A stretch of 64,000 nucleotides of DNA from a bacterium (lineage in GTDB: Bacteria > 4484-113 > JAFGCY01): NCBI GenBank assembly GCA_020849855.1, contig JADZFO010000046.1, forward strand, positions 37,985-101,984, given 5' to 3'. A program made the position numbers and the translations under genes. The notes beneath the pieces are model-generated. The model searched no databases. It was not told the origin of the DNA and saw only the letters and a list, made by a program, of their open reading frames with translations. This document shows positions 16,638 through 24,918 of this stretch, piece by piece; the first letter of the stretch is position 1, and every line of letters begins with the position of its first letter.

Positions 16638-17405
16638 CTAAAACTCAACCAGCGGGCCCATTGTGCGCTGGGGGATCACTGTATGCGGGATGAAGCCGGT
16701 CTCGATGCGGCTGAATGATGCGCTGGCCAGCTCGGGGCGGTTGTTGTCGTCCGAAAGGTGGCCCAGCAGCAGGCGCTGGGGCATGTGCGCCAGGCCGGTG
16801 GCGAAGATCACCGACTGCTCGTTGCTGAGGTGGCCGTGGTTACCGGCGATACGGCGCTTCAGCACCTCGGGATAGCGCCCGGCCGCCAGCATGCGCGGGC
16901 AGTGGTTGGCCTCCAGCAGCAGGCAGTCGCAGTCGCCAAAGACGGCGGTGTGGTCCAGCGCGGGAATGCCAAGGTCGGTCAGGAGGCCGATGCGCGCCCC
17001 GGGGGCGTAAACCTTGTACATGTAGGTCGGGCTGCAGTCGTGGCTGACCTGCACCGGCAGGATGTCCAGGTCGCGGTGCACAAAGCCCTCGTCGCTGTCC
17101 AGGGGCACAACCTCGGTATAAGGCGGGGCGATAGCGCGCAGCTGGTTCACATGCGCCCGCGGGCAGTAGACCTTGAGCTGGTACTTGCGCAGCAGCACAC
17201 CGACGCCGGAGATATGGTCGGAGTGCGTGTGGGTGATGACCAGGGCGTCAAGCTGGGCCGGGTCGATGCCGTGCTCGCGCAGGCCGCCGGTGACGTACTT
17301 CAGCGGGATGCCGCAGTCGAAGAGGATCGAGGCGTGCGGCGTTCCCAGCCAGGCGCAGTTGCCGCGGCTGCCGGTGGACAGAACGAGAAAGCGGACCGAG
17401 GACAT
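16638..17405 (-). CDS. Metallo-beta-lactamase-fold hydrolase, WalJ/YycJ-like
   Basis: A 255-residue protein of the metallo-beta-lactamase superfamily. It opens with VRFLVLSTGSRGNCAWL, characteristic of the YycJ/WalJ group, followed by the metal-binding motif THTHSDHISG (HxHxDH) and later histidines in VSHDC, EANHCP and NHGHLSNEQ. Proteins of this group are thought to be exonuclease-like hydrolases linked to DNA repair or cell-wall signalling. The start at 17405 gives the family's usual length; TATACT lies 11 nt upstream. No two-component walK/walR genes are nearby. The family is secure, the substrate is not known. Confidence 0.88.
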   Translation of the reverse strand: MSSVRFLVLSTGSRGNCAWLGTPHASILFDCGIPLKYVTGGLREHGIDPAQLDALVITHTHSDHISGVGVLLRKYQLKVYCPRAHVNQLRAIAPPYTEVVPLDSDEGFVHRDLDILPVQVSHDCSPTYMYKVYAPGARIGLLTDLGIPALDHTAVFGDCDCLLLEANHCPRMLAAGRYPEVLKRRIAGNHGHLSNEQSVIFATGLAHMPQRLLLGHLSDDNNRPELASASFSRIETGFIPHTVIPQRTMGPLVEF

Positions 17406-17502
17406 GGGGCGGGGAGAGTATAAGGCGCGGGCGCAGCCTGCGCTGCGCCCGGGTCTCAAGCATCTTTCGTCCTGCCGGCGCAATGGCGCCAGCCTGCTGT
17501 GC

Positions 17503-18408
17503 CTAGTTCGTCTGCTCTTCGCCGCCTGTGTCCTCAGTGACCTGGACTTCAACGCCTTCACCCAGCGTGATCACCTGGCCGTCCTCAGCCACAAAGGTCG
17601 AACCGGCGGGAATGTCGATCAGCAGCACCCCGTCTCCATCCTTCTTGATCCCGTCGAGGAACTCCTGGATCTCGGCCTCGCTCATCGATTCAGGGAAAAA
17701 GAAGTACTGCGCCTGTTCTGTTGTGCTGATGCTGTAGGGCCCGGAGTCCTCCGCGCTTATCGAATAGCGGACTTCTCCGCCGTTGAGCTTGAAGGCCTGC
17801 AGCGCTTCATCTTCGCCACTGCTGAAGAGCAGGGTCGAGCCTTCACTGGCCACCGGCAGGCCCTGCAGCTCTGAAAGGCACTCCCGCAGTGCCAGCAGTT
17901 CCTCTTCGCTGGCGTTGGTGATCAGCACCTGCAGGCTGCCCGCGTCCTCCAGCAGCTGCTGCCTGAGCTTGGGCGCGCCATTGGTGTGGCCCGCGTTAAG
18001 CTTCGCGCAGCAGTCCTGCAGCACTCGCCCCAGGGACTCGCGCAGGGCCGGATCGACCCTGCCATCCTCAAAGGTGTAAAGCAGCAGGTGACCTTCTTCA
18101 CTGGCCAGCGCGGGAGCGGCCGGCCGCAGGGCCAGCGCACCGTCCTCGCGGCGCGTAAAGTGCGGGGCGACAAAGATCCCGGCCAGCAGCAGCAGTGCGG
18201 CAAGGCCTACGGCGAGTCCCAGCGAACGGCGCCGCAGTTTTTGTACACGCATGTCTCTCTCCTTTGTATTGTCCGGCGGCAGGGCCGCCAGCATGTCCTC
18301 ACGCCGGGGGGCGCGTTCACGGCTGCGGCCGATCTTCAGCAGCTGCGAACAGAGTTCCTCTTCGCTGCAGGGGCCGCTGAAAGTTCCGTTGTAAGGGTTG
18401 TCTGTCAT
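17503..18408 (-). CDS. Single-pass membrane protein, probable anti-sigma regulator
   Basis: A 301-residue protein whose start codon overlaps the stop of the ECF sigma gene (TGATG), the usual arrangement of a sigma factor and its regulator. A basic cytoplasmic N-terminus of about 60 residues is followed by one membrane helix (SLGLAVGLAALLLLAGIFVA) and a periplasmic domain of about 215 residues rich in Glu and Asp. No zinc-finger signature is visible in the N-terminal part, so it is not a typical zf-HC2 protein. The outer domain has no recognised fold. Role as membrane anti-sigma factor is inferred from gene order and topology. Confidence 0.65.
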   Translation of the reverse strand: MTDNPYNGTFSGPCSEEELCSQLLKIGRSRERAPRREDMLAALPPDNTKERDMRVQKLRRRSLGLAVGLAALLLLAGIFVAPHFTRREDGALALRPAAPALASEEGHLLLYTFEDGRVDPALRESLGRVLQDCCAKLNAGHTNGAPKLRQQLLEDAGSLQVLITNASEEELLALRECLSELQGLPVASEGSTLLFSSGEDEALQAFKLNGGEVRYSISAEDSGPYSISTTEQAQYFFFPESMSEAEIQEFLDGIKKDGDGVLLIDIPAGSTFVAEDGQVITLGEGVEVQVTEDTGGEEQTN

Positions 18409-18920
18409 CAGTTGACCTCCGGCACCGGCTCAGGCCCACCAAGCCGGGCATAACTGCGCCGCAGCGCCTCACGCGCGCGATAGAGGCGCTGGCTGGCGCT
18501 TTGCGGGCTGATCCGCAGCAGCGCGCCAAGCTCTTCCAGGCTCAGCCCGTCAAGATAGGCCAGGGACAGCAGTTCCCGCTGGGCCTGCGGGAGCCGGCCC
18601 ATGGCCTCGGCCAGCCGCTGCGAGAACTGGTCCCGCTCCAGTCCGGCGCTCTGGCGGAACAGCCAGCTCTCAGCCAGGGGCAGCTGAGCCCGCCGTGAGC
18701 GCGAGAGATGCAGACGGCGCAGCAGGGTGAAGAGCCAGGGCTTGAACAGACAGGGCTCGCGCAGCTGGCTGAGGCTGCGCCAGGCCCTGAGCAGTCCTTC
18801 CTGCAGCAGGTCCTGGGCATCTTCACGGCTGCGGCTGAGGCGGCAGCAGAAGCCCCAGGCGGCCTGATAGACCTCCTCGCTGAGCAGCTGCTCAAAGTCC
18901 GGCTGCGGGTTTGTTTGCAT
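18408..18920 (-). CDS. ECF-type RNA polymerase sigma factor (second)
   Basis: A 170-residue sigma factor with region 2 (CCRLSRSREDAQDLLQEGLL then RAW, followed by FKPWLFTLLRRLHLSRSR) and region 4 (GRLPQAQRELLSLAYLDGLS, LEELGALLRISPQSASQRLYRAR). The layout is that of ECF sigma factors. The stop codon overlaps the start of the membrane protein at 17503-18408, so the two form a translationally coupled module. It is unrelated in sequence to the first ECF factor in the window (7664-8326) beyond the family core. No clear Shine-Dalgarno site precedes the ATG. The signal sensed is unknown. Confidence 0.9.
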   Translation of the reverse strand: MQTNPQPDFEQLLSEEVYQAAWGFCCRLSRSREDAQDLLQEGLLRAWRSLSQLREPCLFKPWLFTLLRRLHLSRSRRAQLPLAESWLFRQSAGLERDQFSQRLAEAMGRLPQAQRELLSLAYLDGLSLEELGALLRISPQSASQRLYRAREALRRSYARLGGPEPVPEVN

Positions 18921-18983
18921 GCACAGGCTAAGACGCGTCGAAGCTGAGGCAATCTAACGCCCGCCGCAAAAAAGCGCCAGCCC

Positions 18984-21440
18984 TCAGCCGGCCAGCACTT
19001 CCAGCTCGGCCCAGGCTTCGATGCTGCTCATGTTCTGCTCCAGCTCGCTGTAAAGACCATCCAGCTCGCGGCGGCGGGCATCGATCTGCTCCTGCAGGCT
19101 GGCGATCTTTGTGTACTCGCCACCGGCATCCGCGCTGCGCTGTTGCGCTTCCAGCTCAGCGATGGCTTCCTCTCCGGCTTCGATCAGCGCTTCCATCTCC
19201 ATACCGCGCTTTTCCAGGCGCTGCAGCTGCTTTCGGCAGTACTGCGGCGGGGAACAGCGCTCGGCGCGGGCCAGCTCAGCAAGCTGCTCGGGGCTGGGCA
19301 GCCCGGTGCCTGCTTCAGCGCGGCGCGCAGGCATCGCTGCGCCGCTGCTTCTTCCCGGCTGCGGGGGGGCCTGTCCGCGGCTGTCCTCGGTTTGAAGCGG
19401 CTGGCCCGTACCGGACCCAGGCTCCAGCGCTGCAGGACGGCTGCCCGCGCTGCTCTGCTCCTTCCACTTAAGGTACTCGCTGTAATGCCCGCGGAAGTAG
19501 TGCTGGCTGAAGGCCGGAAGTTCGGCTTGCAGGGGCGGACCTTGTGTCCGCCCGTCAATGGTTGTCATTGAGCTGTCACCCAGGACGGGTCCACCGGGAG
19601 CAGGGGCGGACGCAGGGTCCGCCCCTGCAGGAGCGCGCTCAAAGACCAGCAGGCGGTCGCAGAGGCGCTCCAGCAGGGCGCGGTCATGGGTGACCATGAT
19701 TATGGTGCCCTCGTAGGATGACAGGAACTGCTCGATGGCCTCGCGGGCGTAGATGTCCAGGTGGTTGGTCGGCTCGTCGAAGACCAGCACGTTGGGCCGG
19801 CGGCGGAAGAGCTTGGCCAGGCTGAGCCGCGAGCGTTCGCCGCCGGACAGTCCGGCCACATCCTTCATCACGTCGTCGCCGGAAAAGCCGAAGCGCGCGA
19901 GGTACTCGCGGGCAGCGGAGTCCGTGATCAGCGGGTCGGCCGAGCGCAGCTCAGAGATCAGGTTCAGGCCGCGGCCGAGATCGGCGCTGTCCTGGCTGAA
20001 AACGCCGAGCTCAACATTGGAGCCCCAGGCCACCATGCCCTGCAGGGGCGGTAGCTGGCGGGTGATCAGCTTGAGCAGCGTGGTCTTGCCGCAGCCGTTG
20101 GGCCCGACGATGCCCAGGCGCTCGCAGCGCATAACCTGGAAGTTCAGGGCGGAGATTGCAAGGATGCCACTTCGCGAGTGTGGCTGCGATCTTACGTAAT
20201 CCAGCGTGGGGTTCAGCGCCAGTGAGGTTCGCGCGGGCTGTCCTGAGTCCTGCGGCCTGCTGGCGGTGGGCTCTTCAACACGACTGTCGGCTCCAGCCCT
20301 GGTTTCTGGCCCCTCCGATTCAGGACCCGGAACCCGGGAGTCAGGGCTCTCAGTCAAGGTCTCGTCTGGCGCATCACTGCGCTTTTCGTAGGCAAAGGCC
20401 AGGTCCTCCACCACCAGCACCTGCTCGCCGGTACGCAGGGCCGGCTTGAGGATGAAGCTGAGCTGGGGGTCGGAGCTGGGGGCCTCGAGACGCTCCATGC
20501 GCTGCAGGTGCGTGCGGCGGCCCTGGGCCTGTTTCGTGTTCTGGCCGGCGATGTTGCGGCGGATGTACTCCTCGGTGCGGGCGATCTGCTCGCGCTGGGA
20601 CTCGTACTGCTCGCGGGCCAGCCTGCGCCGGGCCTCGCGCTGGGGCAGGTACTTGCTGTAGTTGCCGGGGTAGCGGTAAAGCACGCCGGCTTCCAGCTCC
20701 CAGATATGGTCGCAGAGCGCGTCCAGCAGCCAGCGGTCGTGGGACACGAGCAGCACCGCGCAGTCGCCGCGGGCGCTGGGCAGGCCCGCCCCGCCGCCGC
20801 GGCCGGTCAGCGCGCGCAGCCAGTCCACCAGGAAGGCCTGGGAATCCAGGTCCAGGTGGTTGGTCGGCTCGTCGAGGATCAGGCAGTTGGCAACCGAAAG
20901 CAGCTGCCGCGCCAGGCGCGCCTTTTGCAGCTGGCCGCCGGACATGCGGCCGATGGGGCGGCTGAACTGCCCGGGCCGGAAGGCCAGACCCAGCAGCAGG
21001 CGCTCCACCATATGCTCCCAGCCGTGGCCACCGCGGGCGTCCAGCTCATCCTGGGCCCGGCCAAGGCGCTGCAGCAGGGCCTCATGCGCCGGCCCCGCGG
21101 CATTCTGCGGCAGGGACAGCTCATCCGAGAGGCGTGCGATCTGGTGTTCCAGCTCGATCAGCTCCGGGCGGCCGCCCTGGACATAGTCATACAGCGGGGT
21201 ATCCATATCGCCTTCGGCGGCCTGGGCCACCAGTGCGATGCGGGTCGAGCGGCTGCGCTGCAGGTTGCCGCTGTCGGGCTGCAGCTCGCCGCTGAGAAGG
21301 CGCAGCAGGGTGGTCTTGCCGCCGCCGTTCACGCCGACGAGGCCGACCACGTTGCCGCTGTGCAGGGCGCCGGCGGCTTCCAGCACGACAATCTCGTCGC
21401 TGTAGCCGAAGCGCAGGCCGCTGAATTCAAGCAGGGACAC
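18984..21440 (-). CDS. ABC-F family ATPase (Uup/EttA-like) with long inserts
   Basis: Two ABC ATPase domains on one chain and no membrane segments, the ABC-F layout of ribosome-associated translation factors. Domain 1 has GVNGGGKTT, SGGQLQKARLARQL and LDEPTNHLDLDS; domain 2 has GPNGCGKTT, LSGGERSRLSLAKL and FDEPTNHLDIYA. A coiled C-terminus ends the protein. I prefer the GTG at 21440 (818 residues), where the protein starts SLLEFSGLRFGYS; an upstream TTG would overlap the ion-channel gene. The protein is much longer than the usual 530-640 residues. The inter-domain linker carries a Pro/Ser/Glu/Arg-rich insert (coded at about 20190-20370), and after domain 2 there is another insert coded by a palindromic DNA repeat (19529-19630). 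Antibiotic-resistance function is not implied. Confidence 0.9.
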   Translation of the reverse strand: MSLLEFSGLRFGYSDEIVVLEAAGALHSGNVVGLVGVNGGGKTTLLRLLSGELQPDSGNLQRSRSTRIALVAQAAEGDMDTPLYDYVQGGRPELIELEHQIARLSDELSLPQNAAGPAHEALLQRLGRAQDELDARGGHGWEHMVERLLLGLAFRPGQFSRPIGRMSGGQLQKARLARQLLSVANCLILDEPTNHLDLDSQAFLVDWLRALTGRGGGAGLPSARGDCAVLLVSHDRWLLDALCDHIWELEAGVLYRYPGNYSKYLPQREARRRLAREQYESQREQIARTEEYIRRNIAGQNTKQAQGRRTHLQRMERLEAPSSDPQLSFILKPALRTGEQVLVVEDLAFAYEKRSDAPDETLTESPDSRVPGPESEGPETRAGADSRVEEPTASRPQDSGQPARTSLALNPTLDYVRSQPHSRSGILAISALNFQVMRCERLGIVGPNGCGKTTLLKLITRQLPPLQGMVAWGSNVELGVFSQDSADLGRGLNLISELRSADPLITDSAAREYLARFGFSGDDVMKDVAGLSGGERSRLSLAKLFRRRPNVLVFDEPTNHLDIYAREAIEQFLSSYEGTIIMVTHDRALLERLCDRLLVFERAPAGADPASAPAPGGPVLGDSSMTTIDGRTQGPPLQAELPAFSQHYFRGHYSEYLKWKEQSSAGSRPAALEPGSGTGQPLQTEDSRGQAPPQPGRSSGAAMPARRAEAGTGLPSPEQLAELARAERCSPPQYCRKQLQRLEKRGMEMEALIEAGEEAIAELEAQQRSADAGGEYTKIASLQEQIDARRRELDGLYSELEQNMSSIEAWAELEVLAG
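19529..19630. repeat. Palindromic repeat inside the ABC-F gene
   Basis: A 102-nt (34-codon) element bounded by inverted arms GCAGGGGCGGAC (left) and GTCCGCCCCTGC (right, with mismatches inside), each arm itself a small hairpin (GGGCGGAC...GTCCGCCC). It resembles the 65-nt elements in ileS in its GGGGCGG..CTTG..CCGCCC core. It is read through in frame. Confidence 0.6.
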
Positions 21441-21453
21441 GGGGGCGAGTATC

Positions 21454-22317
21454 TTAGCCGCTTCGCTCGGCAATGCGCGCTTCGATGGCCTCGAGGCGCT
21501 GCAGCAGCTCGCTCTTCAGCTGCGCCAGCTCGACGTCCAGCTTCTCAAAGCTGTCCTCCTGCTGCTCGCTGAGGTCGCTGCTCATCTCCTCCACAAAGAC
21601 CGCGTTAAGCAGGCTGAGCAGGATGATGCCGCCGGTGATCACCGCCAGCACGAAGAAGGCGCGGATCGCGTGCGCGGCCCAGTAGCCCGACTCGCCGGCG
21701 ATCAGGTCCGGCGTCTCGAACCAGCCTTCAACAGTGAAGACCGTGAACATGCTGTACATGCTGACCAGCGGGTCGCTGAACTTGGCATGCGCCGGGCTGT
21801 CAGGCTGGCCGAAGAGATAGGTCGCCGCGAGGCCGAAGATGAAAAGGTAGAACAGCATCGCCAGCATCACGCCGGTGCTGGCCCGCAGGGCGCGCTGCGC
21901 GCCGGCGACCAGGCGCTCGAGACGCGGGATGAAGCGCAGGGCGCGCATAAAGCGCGAGAGGCGGATCAGTCTCAGCAGCAGGATGGCCACGAAGCCCTCG
22001 CCCTGGGCCACGCCAAATGGCACCAGCAGAGCCGGCAGGCTGAGCACAACAACGGTGAAGTCGAAGACGTTCCAGGCCTGACTGAAGTAGCCCCGGCGGC
22101 CCTGCAGGATGAGCTTGAGCACCAGCTCGAGCACAAAGAAAAGAATGCAGCCGTAGTCGATGATGTGCAGCCAGTGCCCTGCCGGGCTGGCATGGATCGC
22201 CGGAAAGGCGTCAAAGAAGAGCACCGCCGCATTCAGCGAGATGAAGAAAAGCGTCGTGCGCTCGCTGACGATGCTGTGGGCCAGGCTCTGCCTGGCAGTG
22301 TTTCCATCAGGGCTCAT
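21454..22317 (-). CDS. One-domain voltage-gated cation channel (bacterial Nav-type)
   Basis: A 287-residue six-helix ion transport protein like NaChBac. The S4 voltage sensor (residues about 113-133) reads LLLRLIRLSRFMRALRFIPR, with arginines every third residue. The pore has FTVFTVEGWF, with TVEGWFE (195-201) in the place of the TLESWAS selectivity filter of NaChBac, so a Glu in the sodium/calcium-selective position is kept. S6 (FFVLAVITGGIILLSLLNAVF) leads to a C-terminal coiled coil (LDVELAQLKSELLQRLEAIE), as in bacterial Nav tetramers. GATAAT is placed six nucleotides before the ATG, so the transcript should be leaderless. The ABC-F gene follows with 13 nt spacing if the GTG start is right. 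Ion selectivity cannot be settled from sequence. Confidence 0.9.
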   Translation of the reverse strand: MSPDGNTARQSLAHSIVSERTTLFFISLNAAVLFFDAFPAIHASPAGHWLHIIDYGCILFFVLELVLKLILQGRRGYFSQAWNVFDFTVVVLSLPALLVPFGVAQGEGFVAILLLRLIRLSRFMRALRFIPRLERLVAGAQRALRASTGVMLAMLFYLFIFGLAATYLFGQPDSPAHAKFSDPLVSMYSMFTVFTVEGWFETPDLIAGESGYWAAHAIRAFFVLAVITGGIILLSLLNAVFVEEMSSDLSEQQEDSFEKLDVELAQLKSELLQRLEAIEARIAERSG

Positions 22318-22323
22318 GTTGCA

Positions 22324-22353
22324 ATTATCAACCAGGGACCGCCGGGCTGTTAA
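22324..22353 (-). promoter_or_regulatory. Leaderless promoter of the ion channel gene
   Basis: Minus strand: TTAACA at 22353-22348, 18-nt spacer, GATAAT at 22329-22324, then TGCAAC and the ATG. Fits a sigma70-type promoter with its start on the A of the start codon. Confidence 0.55.
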
Positions 22354-22382
22354 GCAGTGCGCAATGGTCTGTCGCTCAAGAG

Positions 22383-24206
22383 CTAGCGCTGGCCGCCCAG
22401 CCCGCGGATATCGCGGATCTGGCTCTTGAGGCGCAGGATCTCGGACAGCAGGCTGCGCTCCTCCTCTTCATCCTGGCGGGCGCTGGCGCGCTGGAAGAGG
22501 CCGGTCAGGCGCTGGATCTCGCGCTCGAGGTACTGATTGCGAAAGCGCGCCAGCAGCAGCTCGTCAGTATCCGCCAGGCCCTCGGACATGTGCAGCTCGG
22601 CCAGCAGCCCGGACCAGCGCGGGTCATGCATCAGCTCCTGCGGCCCGGAGGATTCCAGGGCCAGCAGCTCAAAGAGCTCGCGCAGGCTGTTGTCCTCGAA
22701 CCAGGCCCCCTGGGCCATCGCGCGGCAGACAAAGCTGAACTGCTCGCTCTCACAGAGGCGCCGGATCACTTCGCGCTCAATCACGCTGGCTCCCAGCAGC
22801 ATGGCGCGCTGCTGGGTCTCGGCCTTGAGCTGGCCATAGTCACGGGCGGCGGACTGGCCGCTGTCCTGGCGCAGGGGGCTGCGGTGCTGGGCCGGGCCGG
22901 GCGAGCTGTGCAGCAGGGCGCGCACCTCCTGGGCCCCCAGGTTCAGGGCCCCCGCGATGTCCTGCACGGCCTCCTGTCGGATCAGCTCATCGGGCAGGCC
23001 GCGGTAGAGCCCGGCCAGCTCGCTGACCCAGCGGCGCAGGGCCGCACTGTCGGCGCGCGGATTGGCCCGGCGCTGCTGCTGCAGCCAGAAGCGCAGCACG
23101 GAGTTGTCCTCGGCCTCGGCCAGCAGGCCCAGCCAGCGCTCGCGCCCGCCCTCGCCGCGGGCGATCTCGTCGGGGTCCTTGCCGCCGCTGATGGGCACCA
23201 CCCGCGGGCTGTAGCCGGCGGAAAGGAAGAGCATGCCGGCGGCCCAGGCGGCGCGCAGGCCGGCCTCATCGGAGTCGAAAGCCAGGTAGAAGTGCTCGGC
23301 GTACTTCTGCAGCAGGGTCACATGCTCGCCTGTCAGCGCCGTGCCGCAGGAGGCCACGGCGTTGCGCACTCCCGCCTGTGCCAGGCCGATGACATCCATA
23401 TAGCCTTCAACGATGACGCAGCCCTCCTCGCGCAGCACGCCCTTGGCGCGGTCGAGGTTGTACAGCGTGCGGCTCTTGTCATAGAGCGGCGTGTTGGAGA
23501 CGTTCAGGTACTTGGGGTTGTCTTCCGCGGAGAGCGCGCGGCCGGCAAAGGCAATGATGCGCCCGGTGACCGCGCGGATGGGGAAGATCAGGCGGTGGCG
23601 AAAGGTGTCATAAAAGCCCTGGCCCGCCGGGCCGCCTTCAGCGGACTTATCGCGCGACTTGATCAGGCCCAGCTTGACCAGGTCGGCGGCCGTGGCCCCC
23701 TGGCCCAGCAACAGGTCCGTCAGCGCACCCCACTCCTTGGGCGCATAGCCAAGGTCGAAATCCGTCAGTGCGGCATCGCCGATCCCGCGGCCCTGCAGGT
23801 AGTCGCGGGCCAGCGCCCCCGCCGGGCCGCGCAGCTGCTGGCGGAAGAAGCGCGCGGCGGCCTCATTCAGCTCGTAGAGCCGCTCCTTCTCGCCGCGGGC
23901 GGAAAAGCCGCCCGGCCCCGGGCGCTGCTCTTCAATGGCGATGTTGTAGCGCCGCGCCAGGGTCTCGAGGGCATCGCGGAACTCCAGCCCCTCCCTGGAC
24001 ATGATGAACTGGATCGCCCCGCCGCCGGCGCCGCAGCCGAAACACTTGTAGACGCCCTTCTCGGCGTTTACATAAAAGCTGCCGGTCTTTTCGTTATGGA
24101 AGGGGCAGCGCCCGACCCACTCACGGCCCTTGCGCGTGAGCGCGGTGTACTGGCCGATCAGCTCGACCAGGTCCACTCGCTCCAGCACACGGTCCCGCAG
24201 GTCCAT
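22383..24206 (-). CDS. dnaG: DNA primase DnaG
   Basis: A 607-residue bacterial primase. The CHC2 zinc finger occupies about residues 38-65 (CPFHNEKTGSFYVN ... YKCFGCGAGG). The TOPRIM/RNA-polymerase core follows, with LIFPIRAVTGRIIAFAGRAL, VIVEGYMDVIGLAQAGV (catalytic Glu) and YLAFDSDEAGLRAAW (DxD). The C-terminal part, which binds DnaB, is helical. DnaG makes the RNA primers at the replication fork and works with the DnaB encoded at 1898-3361. A short Ser/Gln-rich linker (about HRSPLRQDSGQSAA) precedes the C-terminal domain. TATACC followed by TCAGGC and the ATG gives the same six-nucleotide leaderless geometry seen at other genes. No rpoD gene follows, unlike the common dnaG-rpoD order. Confidence 0.96.
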   Translation of the reverse strand: MDLRDRVLERVDLVELIGQYTALTRKGREWVGRCPFHNEKTGSFYVNAEKGVYKCFGCGAGGGAIQFIMSREGLEFRDALETLARRYNIAIEEQRPGPGGFSARGEKERLYELNEAAARFFRQQLRGPAGALARDYLQGRGIGDAALTDFDLGYAPKEWGALTDLLLGQGATAADLVKLGLIKSRDKSAEGGPAGQGFYDTFRHRLIFPIRAVTGRIIAFAGRALSAEDNPKYLNVSNTPLYDKSRTLYNLDRAKGVLREEGCVIVEGYMDVIGLAQAGVRNAVASCGTALTGEHVTLLQKYAEHFYLAFDSDEAGLRAAWAAGMLFLSAGYSPRVVPISGGKDPDEIARGEGGRERWLGLLAEAEDNSVLRFWLQQQRRANPRADSAALRRWVSELAGLYRGLPDELIRQEAVQDIAGALNLGAQEVRALLHSSPGPAQHRSPLRQDSGQSAARDYGQLKAETQQRAMLLGASVIEREVIRRLCESEQFSFVCRAMAQGAWFEDNSLRELFELLALESSGPQELMHDPRWSGLLAELHMSEGLADTDELLLARFRNQYLEREIQRLTGLFQRASARQDEEEERSLLSEILRLKSQIRDIRGLGGQR

Positions 24207-24244
24207 GCCTGAGGTATAGCACAGGCGGGCCGGCTCAGGCCCGC

Positions 24245-24907
24245 CTAGTAGTCCTCATCCTCGAAGAGGATGGCATCCTCCGGCATGGCCTCGCCCCCAA
24301 GAGCCTCGGAGCCGAAAGTCTGCAGGATCAGCTGCTCGCTGACCCGCGCGCTGGCGTACATGGTCTGGACCACCGAGTTGTCCCAGGTCAGCCAGATGCT
24401 GTTGCCGGCTTCGTCGGCCATCACGTAGGTGCCGGTGTTGGGGTCGGCGGTCTCGCTGCGGTCAGGGCCGCCGGGGAAGGCGTCGATCACCAGCAGCTCA
24501 GGGCTGTACTCCCCGGCCAGCACAGCGATGATGTCCTCGCAGAAGGCGCCGGCGAGGGCCGGCTCAAGGGGCTCGTCCAGCACGCCCATGTCAACAATGA
24601 TTACTTCCAGCAGGTTCTCAGGGCCATAGCCAACGGTGACCTTGGTGTTGCGCACGCCAGAGGGCATCGTCAGCTCATAGGTGGTCTCGTATTCAACATA
24701 CTCCGTGCCGCCGAAGTTCTCATAAAGCGGCCCGCTGAAGAGGCCCCAGAACTCGTCGCCCTCGGCCGGCAGTGCATCGCCCAGGGTCCAGCGGTCAAAG
24801 CCGGTGATGGAGGTGGACTCGCCGGCGAAGGCCGGGACGGTGGTCAGCATGAGGCTGCCAAGGCAGAGGGCGGCGGCCCCGGCAAGGGCGGAAGTGATGC
24901 GCGGCAT
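24245..24907 (-). CDS. Secreted acidic protein of unknown function
   Basis: A 220-residue protein starting at the ATG at 24907, preceded by TGGAGC. A clear signal peptide (ALAGAAALCLGSLMLTTVPAFA) is followed by an acidic beta-rich domain with two cysteines at most, ending in a run of acidic residues (ILFEDEDY). No family is recognised. It lies 11 nt downstream of the multi-pass membrane protein gene, so the two are probably co-transcribed. It is convergent in no way with dnaG: both read on the minus strand, separated by 38 nt. Confidence 0.65.
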   Translation of the reverse strand: MPRITSALAGAAALCLGSLMLTTVPAFAGESTSITGFDRWTLGDALPAEGDEFWGLFSGPLYENFGGTEYVEYETTYELTMPSGVRNTKVTVGYGPENLLEVIIVDMGVLDEPLEPALAGAFCEDIIAVLAGEYSPELLVIDAFPGGPDRSETADPNTGTYVMADEAGNSIWLTWDNSVVQTMYASARVSEQLILQTFGSEALGGEAMPEDAILFEDEDY

Positions 24908-24918
24908 GATTGCTCCAG

